From: Longimicrobiales bacterium
GTDB lineage: Bacteria; Gemmatimonadota; Gemmatimonadetes; Longimicrobiales; Gaopeijiaceae
Assembly: GCA_028279425.1 (NCBI GenBank)
Contig: JANQNV010000323.1
Span: forward strand, 16,207 to 80,206
DNA: 64,000 nt
Direction of reading: 5' to 3'
Every line of letters starts with the position of its first letter. Position 1 is the first letter of the stretch. Below the pieces are notes generated by a model. The model saw only the letters and a program-made list of their open reading frames with translations. It did not search any database and was not told where the DNA came from. This document shows, in pieces, positions 26,218-35,098 of this stretch. The translations under genes and the position numbers were made by a program.

Positions 26218-27510
26218 TTACTGCGTGGTGAAGAACTGGAATCCGGAATAGGCTTCCATGCCGTGCTCCCCGATGTCGAGGCCGAGGAGCTCCTCCTCCT
26301 TCGACACCCGGAGGCCGACGGTCGCGCGCAGCGCCCACAACCCGACCAATGCGGCGGGGAAGCAGAGTACGGCGGTCGCGATCACACCCTTGAACTGCGC
26401 CCCGAGGGTGGCCGCGTCCGAGAAGAAGGCGACCGCGAGGGTGCCCCAGATTCCGCACAGCAGATGCACGCTCACGGCCCCGACCGGATCGTCGAGATGG
26501 GCTCGGTCGAGCAGGATCACGCTCGCCACGACCAGAAGGCCTCCCACGAGTCCGATCGCGACGGCGTCGAACGCACTGAACACGTCGGCGCCGGCGGTGA
26601 TCGATACGAGCCCGGCGAGCGCTCCGTTCAGCATCATCGAGAGGTCGGGTTTTCCCTGAATCACCCACGACGCCAAGGTCGCGCCGGCGATGCCTGCGGC
26701 GGCGCCCAGCATGGTCGTCATGAAGACCAGCGACACGCCGCCGAACCCGTAGTCGGCGAGTCCCTCACCGCCCGTGGGACTTGCCGAGAGTACCGAGCCT
26801 CCGTTGAAGCCGAACCAGCCGAACCAGAGCAGGAACATGCCGATCGTGGCGAGGGGCATCGAGTGGCCCATGATCGGACGGATCTGCAGTTCGCCCTCGC
26901 GCGTGCGCATGTACTTGCCGATCCGGGGTCCCAGGATGATTGCCCCAGCGAGCGCTCCCCAGCCGCCGACCGAGTGCACGATCGTGGACCCGGCGAAGTC
27001 GTAGAAGCCGGCGGCCTCGAGCGACCCTCCGCCCCACTTCCAGAAGCCGACCAGCGGGTAGATGATCGCGACGTAGAAGGTGGAGAAGACGAGGAAGGGT
27101 CCGATGCGGATGCGCTCGGCCACCGCACCCGACACGATCGTCGCGGCCGTTGCGGCGAACATCGCCTGGAAAACGAAGTCCGACCAATAGGTGTAGTCGG
27201 CGTACTCCGCGGTCATTCCGCCTTCGGGAGGGGCAACGCCGAAGAGGCTGAAGATGCCGCCGAGGCCCTCGAAAGGGAGCCACGCTCCCTCGGCTACGCC
27301 CGGATACATCAGCCCGAAGCCGATGATCGCGTACGTGAGCATCCCGATCGCCACGATCGCCACGTTCTTCGCCAGGATGTTGACCGTATTCTTCGCGCGC
27401 GTCAGCCCCGACTCGATGCAGGCGAAGCCGAGGTGCATCACGAACACCAGAGCCGAGGCGATGAGGATCCAAAGGTTGTTCAGGGCGAAGAGGACGGTCT
27501 CGCTGGTCAC
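26218..27510 (-). CDS. amtB: ammonium transporter AmtB
   Basis: A 430-residue membrane protein with about 11 hydrophobic helices. It carries the Amt hallmarks: 'GFACIESGLTRAKNTVNI' early, 'DFAGSTIVHSVGGWGALAGAI' with the first twin His, and 'GAVSVHLLCGIWGTLAV' with the second. No cleaved signal peptide is evident. It conducts ammonium across the cytoplasmic membrane. Length and motif order match the family. It is first in an operon with the P-II gene. Confidence 0.95.
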   Translation of the reverse strand: MTSETVLFALNNLWILIASALVFVMHLGFACIESGLTRAKNTVNILAKNVAIVAIGMLTYAIIGFGLMYPGVAEGAWLPFEGLGGIFSLFGVAPPEGGMTAEYADYTYWSDFVFQAMFAATAATIVSGAVAERIRIGPFLVFSTFYVAIIYPLVGFWKWGGGSLEAAGFYDFAGSTIVHSVGGWGALAGAIILGPRIGKYMRTREGELQIRPIMGHSMPLATIGMFLLWFGWFGFNGGSVLSASPTGGEGLADYGFGGVSLVFMTTMLGAAAGIAGATLASWVIQGKPDLSMMLNGALAGLVSITAGADVFSAFDAVAIGLVGGLLVVASVILLDRAHLDDPVGAVSVHLLCGIWGTLAVAFFSDAATLGAQFKGVIATAVLCFPAALVGLWALRATVGLRVSKEEELLGLDIGEHGMEAYSGFQFFTTQ

Positions 27511-27773
27511 GAATCAGCCGCGGGTGGGAGGGTAAAGGGGGGCGGCGGCGCACGAAGGGCGGCAACCTACGGGTCGATCCCCGTCGAAGACAGCCCGGAC
27601 GTTACGGAGGGGTGATGGATCCGAGACGAAACGGGCTTCCCACCGGCGGGGTGAGTGGGTAGCATCCGGTTTCGAGGTCGGTCGTGGCAGAAAATCGGTG
27701 AGGGGATCGTGAGCATCGAGAGGTTCGAGAGGGGGACTCGTTTCGTCGTCGCACCTGCACCCGAGGAGGTCGT

Positions 27774-29084
27774 GTGACGCTCCGGAGTCGCAACTGGCAG
27801 GCAGGTGCGGTGAGTGCCGAAGAGGTCGTCTCGCACATCGGGAGCGGTGAGCGCGTGTTCGTGCATGGGGCCTCGGCCACGCCGACCCCGCTGCTCGATG
27901 CGTTGGCGGCTCGCACCGACCTGGAGGGTGTGCAGCTCTACCACCTGCACCTCGACGGAAACGTCGCCTTCACCGATCCCGCGTGCGAAGGCCGCGTCTT
28001 TTCGAACTCACTCTTCACCGGTGTAGGGCTTCGCAGGCCCATCGCCGAGGGGCGCGCAGACTTCATTCCGGTATTCCTGAGCGACATTCCGCGCCTCTTC
28101 GAGAGCGGTCCCATCCCCCTCGACGTGGCTCTCCTGCAACTGGCCCCTCCCGACCGTCACGGCCACGCCTCGCTGGGGCCCTCGGTCGATGCGGCCCTCG
28201 CCGCTGCCCGGAGCGCCAAGCGGGTCCTTGCCGAGATCAACATCCAGATGCCCCGCACGACGGGGAATTCGGTCATTCCCTTCTCGAAGGTCGACGCGTG
28301 GATGCGAAGCGATCGTCCGCTCCCGGAGCTTCCGATCCGAGAGGAATCCGAGGTCGAGGCGCGGATCGGAGAGCTCGTCGCCGCCCTGGTCGAAGACGGC
28401 TCCACCCTTCAGATGGGCATAGGGGGGATCCCCGATGCAGCGCTGAGTCGCATGGGCGACAAGGCCGGCCTCGGCATCCACACCGAAATGTTCTCGGATC
28501 GGGTGATCGACCTGATCGAAGGCGGGGTGGTGACGAATGCCCACAAGGAGGTGCATCGTGGGCGCACGGTCACGAGCTTCGTGATGGGGTCGCGTCGCCT
28601 GTACGACTTCGTCGACGACAACCTGATGGTCGAGTTCTATCCCTGTGACCGCACCAACGACACGGCGTTGATCCGGAAGAACCCCAAGGTGGTGGCCATC
28701 AATTCGGCCATCGAGATCGATCTCACGGGGCAGGTCTGCGCCGACTCGATGGGGCATCGCATCTACTCGGGTATCGGCGGGCAGATGGACTTCATCCGGG
28801 GCGCCGCACTCTCGCCGGGCGGCAAGGGGATCATCGCGCTACCGAGTACGGCGGCGCGCGGCACCGTGTCGCGCATCACGCCCCAGCTCAAGCCAGGCGC
28901 GGGTGTGGTGACCACCCGTGGACACATCCAGTGGGTCGTGACCGAGTACGGAGCGGTGGATCTCCATGGAATGCCGCTCCGGCAGCGTGCCGAGGCGCTG
29001 ATCTCCATCGCGCACCCGGATTTCCGCGCCGAGCTGGGGCGCGAATTCCGCGAGGTGCGACATGTGGCGATGAGTCCCGCCTAG
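27774..29084 (+). CDS. acetyl-CoA hydrolase/4-hydroxybutyrate CoA-transferase family protein
   Basis: A 436-residue class I CoA-transferase. The pattern 'GIGGIPDAALSRM' followed by 'GIHTEMFSDRVIDLIEGG' holds the catalytic Glu near residue 238, which forms the glutamyl-CoA thioester intermediate. The C-terminal 'GSGGQMDFIRGA'-like segment ('GIGGQMDFIRGAALSPGG') binds CoA. The GTG at 27774 has a strong Shine-Dalgarno (GAGGAGGT, 27762-27769). Substrates could be acetate, butyrate or 4-hydroxybutyrate CoA esters; the sequence does not settle which. The 263-nt gap to amtB is the promoter region for both; no recognised site was found there. Confidence 0.88.
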   Translation: MTLRSRNWQAGAVSAEEVVSHIGSGERVFVHGASATPTPLLDALAARTDLEGVQLYHLHLDGNVAFTDPACEGRVFSNSLFTGVGLRRPIAEGRADFIPVFLSDIPRLFESGPIPLDVALLQLAPPDRHGHASLGPSVDAALAAARSAKRVLAEINIQMPRTTGNSVIPFSKVDAWMRSDRPLPELPIREESEVEARIGELVAALVEDGSTLQMGIGGIPDAALSRMGDKAGLGIHTEMFSDRVIDLIEGGVVTNAHKEVHRGRTVTSFVMGSRRLYDFVDDNLMVEFYPCDRTNDTALIRKNPKVVAINSAIEIDLTGQVCADSMGHRIYSGIGGQMDFIRGAALSPGGKGIIALPSTAARGTVSRITPQLKPGAGVVTTRGHIQWVVTEYGAVDLHGMPLRQRAEALISIAHPDFRAELGREFREVRHVAMSPA

Positions 29085-29119
29085 GAGCGGCTCGCCCCAT
29101 TATTCGGACAGGCTCCTAG
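29081..29119. terminator. inverted repeat holding both convergent stop codons
   Basis: CTAGGAGC at 29081-29088 and GCTCCTAG at 29112-29119 form a perfect 8-bp inverted repeat with a 23-nt loop. The stop codon of the CoA-transferase gene and the stop of the convergent gene both fall inside its arms. It could act as a bidirectional terminator or mRNA-end stabiliser. There is no T-tract and the loop is large, so this is tentative. Confidence 0.3.
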
Positions 29120-30393
29120 CTCAGGCTCTTCGTGAGGGTGTCGACCGTCAGCGAATAGCTGCGCATGCCCGAGAGCGCATCGTAGACGATGAGCCGCGCG
29201 CCCCTGTAGCCGAGGCGTTCCGGACTCGCCTCGCTGAACTCCATCAGGCGCTCCGCCAGCGCTCGCTGGGTCCCCGCGGGCACTCCAGCGTCTGCCTCTT
29301 CTTCGAACAGGGCATTGATGGGGATGCTCTGTGGCCGGGACTCCAGCATCGCCATGGTCACGATGCCGACGAGTGCATTGTGCGGGAAGTTGAAGAGCAG
29401 CCCGAGGGGGGAATACCCGTCCCGCCCGGGTTCGAGTGCCGACCACTCCGCCATGAGGGCCGAGCCGTGCGACTCGAGCATCGCGCGGGTTTCGGCATGC
29501 ATCGATGCGTACCCTTCCAGAACCGCGGGACACCGCGCACGAAACACCCAGGGATCGGCCGAGAGCGCGAGCAGGAGGGCGCTGCACACCGCGGTCCGCG
29601 ACGCGTCTTCGGGCGTCCCCTCGACATAGGCCCGCATCAGCGTGTGGGCCGTATGGAGCAACCACGGGTAGTCGCCGGCGTTGTCGGCCCGCATCCGCGA
29701 CACGTCGCGCTCGTACATGACCCAAAACCCCCATCGGAGGTGCGCGCTCAACACGGCGGCGCTGGCGCGGGCGAAGGTCAGCTGGTGCGCCGTGTCGAGC
29801 CGGCCGATGCGTTCGATGATGCGATCGTACGCCTGCTCTTCGGGGTGGAACTGCGACAGGGCGTAGATGACGAGGGTTTCGGCGTCGCGTACGAAGACGT
29901 GTCCACTACCGCGTTCCCCTTGGAGGGTGGCGAGCAGCTCGGTGACCCGACGCAGATGTGCGTCGGGATCGGCCGTGTCCCACGCGCGCATGGCCGCGAG
30001 CGACAACAGGTGCACGAAGTAGTAGTCGAGCAGGATCGCGAGCGTGACCCGATCGTCGGTCGGACGCGTTTGGGCATCCTCGAAGAAGCCGATCAACAGT
30101 GCGGGGACGATGTCGTCGGTGAAGACGTGCTTCGTGTGGTCCCACGAGTGCAGGACCCGGAAGCCGTCCTGCCAGGTTCGGGCGTCGAGCCGGCGAACCA
30201 GGGCGGCCAAGGGGCCCTTGCGGCCCTCGACGGCGTGCGTGGCCATGACGTGCCGGAGGCGCCGAAGCCGGTCCGGTGTGGCGGCCGACTCCATGAGGGA
30301 GTCGAGCAGCGTCGCGCGTGCCTCTCCGCCCAGGATGCGCTCGAGGCGATCGGTCAGCTCGTGGACATCGGCGGCGGGATCGGGCGCGGACAC
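29116..30393 (-). CDS. hypothetical helical protein, 425 aa
   Basis: A soluble, largely helical protein with no signal peptide or transmembrane segment and no recognised family. Visible landmarks are two His/Asp-rich stretches ('RVLHSWDHTKHVFTDDIVPALL' near residue 80-100 and 'DDRVTLAILLDYYFVHLLSLAAMRAWD' near 120-145), a 'HLRWGFWVMYERDVSRM' segment, and a C-terminal 'GARLIVYDALSGMRSYSL'. The histidine spacing could support metal or heme binding, but this is speculation. It converges with the CoA-transferase gene, and an 88-nt gap separates it from the DinB gene upstream on the same strand. Confidence 0.6.
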   Translation of the reverse strand: MSAPDPAADVHELTDRLERILGGEARATLLDSLMESAATPDRLRRLRHVMATHAVEGRKGPLAALVRRLDARTWQDGFRVLHSWDHTKHVFTDDIVPALLIGFFEDAQTRPTDDRVTLAILLDYYFVHLLSLAAMRAWDTADPDAHLRRVTELLATLQGERGSGHVFVRDAETLVIYALSQFHPEEQAYDRIIERIGRLDTAHQLTFARASAAVLSAHLRWGFWVMYERDVSRMRADNAGDYPWLLHTAHTLMRAYVEGTPEDASRTAVCSALLLALSADPWVFRARCPAVLEGYASMHAETRAMLESHGSALMAEWSALEPGRDGYSPLGLLFNFPHNALVGIVTMAMLESRPQSIPINALFEEEADAGVPAGTQRALAERLMEFSEASPERLGYRGARLIVYDALSGMRSYSLTVDTLTKSLS

Positions 30394-30480
30394 GGGTGAT
30401 CGAGGCTCACATCGTCAGGGGGGGAGGTGGGCGCCAATGTCGAGCGCGGGATCGCGGTTGGCAATCGGCTCGTCGCCGCG

Positions 30481-31005
30481 CTACCGCCCCATGACCGAGA
30501 GGTAGGCCTGCCAGGGCCCGACGGCGCCTCGGTACTGCTTCGCCATCACGCGTGCGATCTGGGCGATGTGGCCGAGATCGTGCGCGACCCAGGTGGCGAG
30601 CAGTTGGGCGAGCGTGACCGTCCCGAGCTCCGGGTGGGTACCCGTGCGGAGCAGATCGCTCGGGTCCAGATCGAGCGACCGGAGCCGCTCGAGGTTTCGA
30701 GCGCGCACCTCGGCGAACCGGTCGAGGAGTTCGCCGAGCGATGCGTCCTGTCGCTCGCGCAGGTGTCGAAAGCGATCGAAGGGCTCGAAGCGGCGGTCGT
30801 CGCCGCTTCGAAGGACGATCTCGACACGAACCATCCAATCGTCTTCTTCGCCGTCGATCAGATGCCCGAGCACGTTGAAGGGGCTCCAAGTGTCGGGCCC
30901 CTCGTCGCCCCGCACCCACGCTGAGGGCAGACCCTGCAGCCACATGCGAAGCAGGCGCGGCGTGCGTTCGAGAACGGCGACGGCGTGTGCGAGATCGAAA
31001 TCCAT
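30481..31005 (-). CDS. DinB-family (four-helix-bundle) protein
   Basis: A 174-residue protein with the DinB_2 pattern. His in 'NVLGHLIDGE' (near residue 47) and the pair in 'WVAHDLGHIAQIAR' (near 142-146) make up the family's three-His metal site. Family members include bacillithiol transferases and mycothiol-dependent enzymes; many are of unknown function. It ends 9 nt... downstream lies no further gene in the operon, while upstream the sbtB gene ends at 31014 on the same strand, 8 nt away, so it probably shares the sbtAB transcript. Confidence 0.85.
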   Translation of the reverse strand: MDFDLAHAVAVLERTPRLLRMWLQGLPSAWVRGDEGPDTWSPFNVLGHLIDGEEDDWMVRVEIVLRSGDDRRFEPFDRFRHLRERQDASLGELLDRFAEVRARNLERLRSLDLDPSDLLRTGTHPELGTVTLAQLLATWVAHDLGHIAQIARVMAKQYRGAVGPWQAYLSVMGR

Positions 31006-31013
31006 GGGTGCCC

Positions 31014-31322
31014 CTAGAACTTCTCGCGGCGGAGCACCGCCACGTCGTCGATGTAGACGATCCCGGCGTAGTGTTCGAAGTAGGTGTCGGCGACTTGTTC
31101 GGCGATCGCCTCGGCCATCTCGAGACTCCCGACGATCACTTCGATCTTCACCAACGAGAATGCGTTTACCAGCGAGGGCCGGTTCTTGACCCCGTGGCTC
31201 CCCTTCCCGCTGCCTTCGAAGACCGTGTAGCCCTTGGCGCCCGCGGCCTCCACGATCCTCTCGATTTCACGTTCGTTCAGCTTCTCGACCACGATCGAGA
31301 CCTTCTTGGCCATGTAGGTCAT
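31014..31322 (-). CDS. sbtB: SbtB-like P-II protein
   Basis: A 102-residue P-II-like protein aligned along its length with the carbon-sensing SbtB group: 'KKVSIVVEKLNEREIERIVEAAGAKGYTVFEG', a short 'GSGKGSHGVKN' T-loop region, and 'MAEAIAEQVADTYFEHYAGIVYIDDVAVL'. In cyanobacteria SbtB binds cAMP/AMP/ATP and gates the bicarbonate transporter SbtA. The C-terminal redox loop (CGPxGC) of SbtB is absent; the protein ends 'REKF'. The start at 31322 has a GGAGG 5-6 nt upstream; ATG 31313 is an alternative. It follows sbtA by 28 nt. Confidence 0.85.
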   Translation of the reverse strand: MTYMAKKVSIVVEKLNEREIERIVEAAGAKGYTVFEGSGKGSHGVKNRPSLVNAFSLVKIEVIVGSLEMAEAIAEQVADTYFEHYAGIVYIDDVAVLRREKF

Positions 31323-31350
31323 GGCGTCCTCCACGGTGTTGAGTACGGCG

Positions 31351-32358
31351 TCAGGTGTTGAAGACCAGCTGGGCGAGCGACAGGTACAGGGGAATCCCTA
31401 CCCCGATGGCGATGGGCGTGCCAATCGCGGTGGAAGCTCCGATGTAGGCGGACGGATTCGCGCTGGGGATCCCGGCGCGCAACGTCGGCGGGCCGGAGAT
31501 GTCGGAGTTGGAGGCCGCGATCACCGCGAGCAGGACCACCCCGCCGGGACTGAAGCCCGTGGCCAGGTGCAGGAGGTAGCCGGCGCCGAAGGCGAGGAGG
31601 CCGTGCAGAAGCGGCGCGATCAACGCGTAGATCGCATACCAGTGCGCGACCCCGCGCAACTCCGACAGCCGCTGCCAGGCCTCGATGCCGAGTACGAGCA
31701 TGAGAATCGAGAGGAGACCGCGGAACAGCGGATCGTAGAAGGTCTCGAACACCGGCTCGGGATGCGTCACCAGGCCGAGCACGATGCCCAGGAGCATGGC
31801 CGAGATGGCCGAGCCGCGCAGGCTGTCGGCGATGATGTCTCCGTACCCGACCTTCTCCTTGCCCTTCCCCTCGGCGCGCTGACGGTGAACGCCCGCGAGA
31901 ACGATCGCGAGGATCAGCGCTGGGATGTCCATGAAGGGGTACAGAGCGGGCACCCACGCCTCGAAGGCGACGCCCTCCTGTTCGAGTACGACGAGGGCCG
32001 CGGCCAGCGTCGAGGCGCTGACGGCTCCAAAGAGCCCCGCAGTGGCGATCCCGTCTTCCATGCGTACTCCCGGCAATCGGGGCAGGGTGAACCGGCCGAT
32101 GAGCACGATCAAGCATCCGACCATCGCGGCGGCCAGGACCGGCAAGAGGATCGAGGCAAGTTCGGCCTCCCGGATCTCCATGCCTGCTTCCAGCCCGATC
32201 CGCATCAGCAGCATGAAGACGACGAACTTGTAGATCGCATCGGGAACCTGGAGTCGTGAGCCGAGCGCCGCCACGAGCATGCCGCCGAGCAGGAAGGCCA
32301 GCGTCGGAGACTGGATCTGGCCGGCGAAGGTCGAGAGGAGGTTGTCGAGGAGGGTCAT
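31351..32358 (-). CDS. sbtA: SbtA-type sodium-dependent bicarbonate transporter
   Basis: A 335-residue membrane protein with about ten hydrophobic helices. The family's paired repeats are visible: 'FVVFMLLMRIGLEAGMEIREAEL' and 'GLFGAVSASTLAAALVVLE' in the first half; 'GAVSAST'-like 'IAASNSDISGPPTLRAGIP' in the second. SbtA imports HCO3- with Na+. Its neighbour is the matching SbtB. The ATG at 32358 was chosen; a GTG ten codons earlier is possible. In an apparently non-photosynthetic genome the bicarbonate could feed anaplerotic carboxylases (inference). Confidence 0.88.
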   Translation of the reverse strand: MTLLDNLLSTFAGQIQSPTLAFLLGGMLVAALGSRLQVPDAIYKFVVFMLLMRIGLEAGMEIREAELASILLPVLAAAMVGCLIVLIGRFTLPRLPGVRMEDGIATAGLFGAVSASTLAAALVVLEQEGVAFEAWVPALYPFMDIPALILAIVLAGVHRQRAEGKGKEKVGYGDIIADSLRGSAISAMLLGIVLGLVTHPEPVFETFYDPLFRGLLSILMLVLGIEAWQRLSELRGVAHWYAIYALIAPLLHGLLAFGAGYLLHLATGFSPGGVVLLAVIAASNSDISGPPTLRAGIPSANPSAYIGASTAIGTPIAIGVGIPLYLSLAQLVFNT

Positions 32359-32506
32359 GGGCTGCGCGGGGAGGGTGAAAGGACCCACGAAGCTAGCGGA
32401 GCGCCGTCAATAGAAAAATGACAAACTTCGGAACGATTTAATGCATCATGTAGAACGTTCGGGTCGCCCCTTGCGACCGAGGCTCGGGTGCCGGATATCA
32501 AGCACC
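32359..32506. promoter_or_regulatory. divergent promoter region between sbtA and the SGNH-TPR gene
   Basis: A 148-nt intergenic segment between divergent genes. Its centre (about 32405-32455) is strikingly AT-rich for this genome and contains an 'ATGACA' hexamer (one mismatch to the -35 consensus) on the plus strand and a 'TTGTCA' on the minus strand. No convincing -10 partner at ideal spacing was found, so exact promoters are not called. Confidence 0.35.
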
Positions 32507-34420
32507 ATGAGCGTCTTCGCGAAACCCGCCCTCGGGCTGGCGGTGGTCCTGGCCTTCTTCGTGGTCGTAGAACTCGCACTCGGTGTGGTGGGAGTGGTGC
32601 CGGTGAGGGACCGCTCGGACCCCTATGTCGGCTTCGCGGGCTATGCGCCGCTGTTCGTGCCCGCGACCTCGGCGAACGGCGTGCCGGTCTACCGCACGGC
32701 GGCCGCCAAGGCGAACTGGTTCAACCCCCAGGAGTTCACGAGGAAGAAGGCCGCGGGGGCCACGCGGGTCTTCTGCCTGGGTGGGTCGACCACCTACGGG
32801 CGTCCGTACGAGGATCCCACGTCGTTTTGCGGCTGGCTTCGAGCCCTGCTCCCGGTGGCCGATCCGAGTCGCCAATGGGAGGTGGTCAATGCGGGGGGGA
32901 TCAGCTACGCCAGCTACCGCATCGTGCGGTTGATGGAAGAACTCGTCGACTACGAGCCCGACCTGTTCATCGTCTACACGGGGCACAACGAGTTCCTGGA
33001 GCGACGCACCTACGGCCGGTTGTTGGATACGCCCGAGCTTCTGCGCGATCTGGGCTCCCTCGCGTCGGGGCTGCGCCTCTATGCCGTGCTCTCCGACGCG
33101 ATCTACCCCGAGCGCGACATGCTCGACGAGGAGCTCGATGTCGTTCTGGATCAGTCGGTCGGGCCCGACGACTATCGGCGCGACGATGTGATGCAGGATG
33201 CCGTCCTCACCCACCTCGGCGTCAGCCTTCGCACGATCGAACGGCTCGGCCGGGAGGCGGGGGGCCGAGTCCTGTTCGTGACACCCGCCTCCAACGTTCG
33301 CGACTTCTCGCCGTTCAAGTCGCAATCGAGCGTCGACCTCGTTCCAGACGAGCGCGCCCGCATCGAGACGCTCAAGGCTGCCATCGACGAACGGGCGAAC
33401 GCAGGGGACCACGCCCAGGCACTCGCCCGTGCCGACGAGGGCCTCGCCGTCGACGGACGCGACGCCGACTTGTGGTTTGCGCGCGGGCGCGCCTTGCTCG
33501 AGCTCGCCGACGTGGGGGCCGCCCGAGAGGCACTCCTCACGGCTCGTGACGAGGACATCGCACCGCTGCGGGCTTTGTCTCCGGTTGCCCGCCTCGTGGT
33601 CGAGGTCGCCGAGGAGAGTTCGGCCGGTCTGGTGGACTTCGCGACCATCCTGCAACGTGCTTCGCCCGACGGAATCCCGGGCGACGAGCACTTCCTCGAC
33701 CACGTCCACCCCACCATCGCTGCACACCGACTCCTGGCTCTGGCGATCATCGACGAGGTCGTCGAGATGGGTGTTGCGACGAGGGCGGCCAGCTGGAACG
33801 AGTCGGCCGTCGCCGAGGTTACCCGTGGGGTCGAAGGCGGGCTCGACGAAGCGGCACACGCGCGGGCCCTCGCCAACGTCGCTCGGGTCTTGAGCTGGGC
33901 GGGCAAGCAGGATGAGGCGAGAGGAGTCGCGGAACGGGCCACCTCACTGGCTCGGGACCCCCACACCCTCTTCCAGATGGTGACCGTGCTCATGGCCGAC
34001 GGCCGCCTCGATGAGGCGGCGCCCTATGCCGCAGAGGCGGCCCGCCTCCTGCCCAACGCCGCTGACGTACGGAAGATGAACGGGATCATCCTTGCCGAGA
34101 CCGGTCGGAATGCTGAGGCGATCCGCGAGCTCGAGGCGGCGTCCGAACTCGGTCCCGGCACCGCCGACACCCACTACCACCTGGCCGTCGCATTGGCGGC
34201 CGACGGGCATACGGATCGTGCCCTGGCCGCCTATCGGCGATCGATCGACCTCGAACCGCGCAATGCCGATGCGCTCAACAACGTCGGGACGCTGCTCGCC
34301 CAGCGGGGAGACTACCGTGGGGCGCTGGAGTGGTTCGAGCGCGCTGTCGAGGTCGACCCCTCGCACCCCCATGCTCCGCGAAACCTCGCCCGGGCGAAAA
34401 GCCTCCTGGAGGGCGGGTAG
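32507..34420 (+). CDS. membrane-anchored SGNH-hydrolase-like protein with C-terminal TPRs
   Basis: A 637-residue protein with one N-terminal transmembrane anchor (residues about 8-32). An SGNH/GDSL-type hydrolase domain follows: block I 'LGGSTTYG' near residue 90, 'NAGGISYASYR' (block II), 'YTGHNEFLE' near 155 (block III) and 'FLDHVHPT' near 397 (block V Asp-His pair). A tetratricopeptide segment around residues 290-340 interrupts the domain and another set covers about 445-630 ('TADTHYHLAVALAADGHTDRALAAYRRS'). It may deacylate envelope glycans or lipids. The ATG at 32507 starts directly before the anchor; an upstream ATG (32441) would add 22 non-conserved residues. Confidence 0.8.
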   Translation: MSVFAKPALGLAVVLAFFVVVELALGVVGVVPVRDRSDPYVGFAGYAPLFVPATSANGVPVYRTAAAKANWFNPQEFTRKKAAGATRVFCLGGSTTYGRPYEDPTSFCGWLRALLPVADPSRQWEVVNAGGISYASYRIVRLMEELVDYEPDLFIVYTGHNEFLERRTYGRLLDTPELLRDLGSLASGLRLYAVLSDAIYPERDMLDEELDVVLDQSVGPDDYRRDDVMQDAVLTHLGVSLRTIERLGREAGGRVLFVTPASNVRDFSPFKSQSSVDLVPDERARIETLKAAIDERANAGDHAQALARADEGLAVDGRDADLWFARGRALLELADVGAAREALLTARDEDIAPLRALSPVARLVVEVAEESSAGLVDFATILQRASPDGIPGDEHFLDHVHPTIAAHRLLALAIIDEVVEMGVATRAASWNESAVAEVTRGVEGGLDEAAHARALANVARVLSWAGKQDEARGVAERATSLARDPHTLFQMVTVLMADGRLDEAAPYAAEAARLLPNAADVRKMNGIILAETGRNAEAIRELEAASELGPGTADTHYHLAVALAADGHTDRALAAYRRSIDLEPRNADALNNVGTLLAQRGDYRGALEWFERAVEVDPSHPHAPRNLARAKSLLEGG

Positions 34421-34439
34421 CCCGCCAGGCTCGCCTTGC

Positions 34440-35087
34440 TCAGGAGCCGGCCGATGCAGTGAGGTCACACGGGACGGCGTTCCATGGCGTCGCCTCTTCG
34501 TCGGCCTCCACGAACTCGCCGGTCTCCACCCGTACGACCAGAAACGCCTCGAACGTCCGCCCATCGGGGCTTCGCTGTAGCGTGGCGGTGACGTGTCGCT
34601 CGAGGGCTCCGTCGGAGGGGGACCCCTCGAAGGTGGCGCGGCCGTGCGTGAAGCGGGGGCCGGTGAACCGGGTGCAGGTGGGGTCTACCCCCAGGCGGGC
34701 GCGATGGGCCTCGACGTCGCGTTGCCACTCGCTCCAGAGGGCCACGGTGTCGTACACCTCGGTCCAGCGCTCGACCCCGACGAGGCGGGCGCTGAGGGGC
34801 GGGGGCTCGTCGGTTTCCTTGGGTACGAAGAGGTAGGCGAACTGGTGGTTCCTCACCCACTCGCCGTAGGTGCCGTCCTTCGAGATGTGGAACCCCGGGC
34901 GCGCACTGCGGAGGTCGCCGACCAGCATACCGAGCTGGAGGTCGTCGGCGACGGCGGCGAAGGCTGGATCGGTGATGCGTAGCTCGGGGGCGGGGCCGCA
35001 GCCGGTGAGGAGGGCGCCAGCTACGCCGACCCGACCGAGCCGGAAGACCGGGGCCCAACGGCCCGACCTGGTTGGACGGCAATGCAT
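34440..35087 (-). CDS. hypothetical lipoprotein
   Basis: A 215-residue lipoprotein (lipobox 'GALLTGC'). The mature part contains 'ARPGFHISKDGTYGEWVRNHQFAYLFVPKE' and a coiled region around 'YDTVALWSEWQRDVEAHRARL'. Two further Cys (PTCTRF, AVPCDL) could form a disulfide. No family recognised. It lies 11 nt downstream of the last propeller gene of array 2 and probably belongs to that operon. Confidence 0.65.
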   Translation of the reverse strand: MHCRPTRSGRWAPVFRLGRVGVAGALLTGCGPAPELRITDPAFAAVADDLQLGMLVGDLRSARPGFHISKDGTYGEWVRNHQFAYLFVPKETDEPPPLSARLVGVERWTEVYDTVALWSEWQRDVEAHRARLGVDPTCTRFTGPRFTHGRATFEGSPSDGALERHVTATLQRSPDGRTFEAFLVVRVETGEFVEADEEATPWNAVPCDLTASAGS

Positions 35088-35098
35088 GCCTTGGCGGC

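Noticed and set aside
27567..27583. Stem ACGGG/CCCGT with a TCGATC loop resembling a tRNA T-arm
   Set aside because: The loop is one base short, and no acceptor, D or anticodon arms can be drawn around it.
27615..27662. 15-codon reading frame with a good ribosome-binding sequence upstream of the CoA-transferase
   Set aside because: Too short and without attenuator-like codons or a terminator; may be chance.
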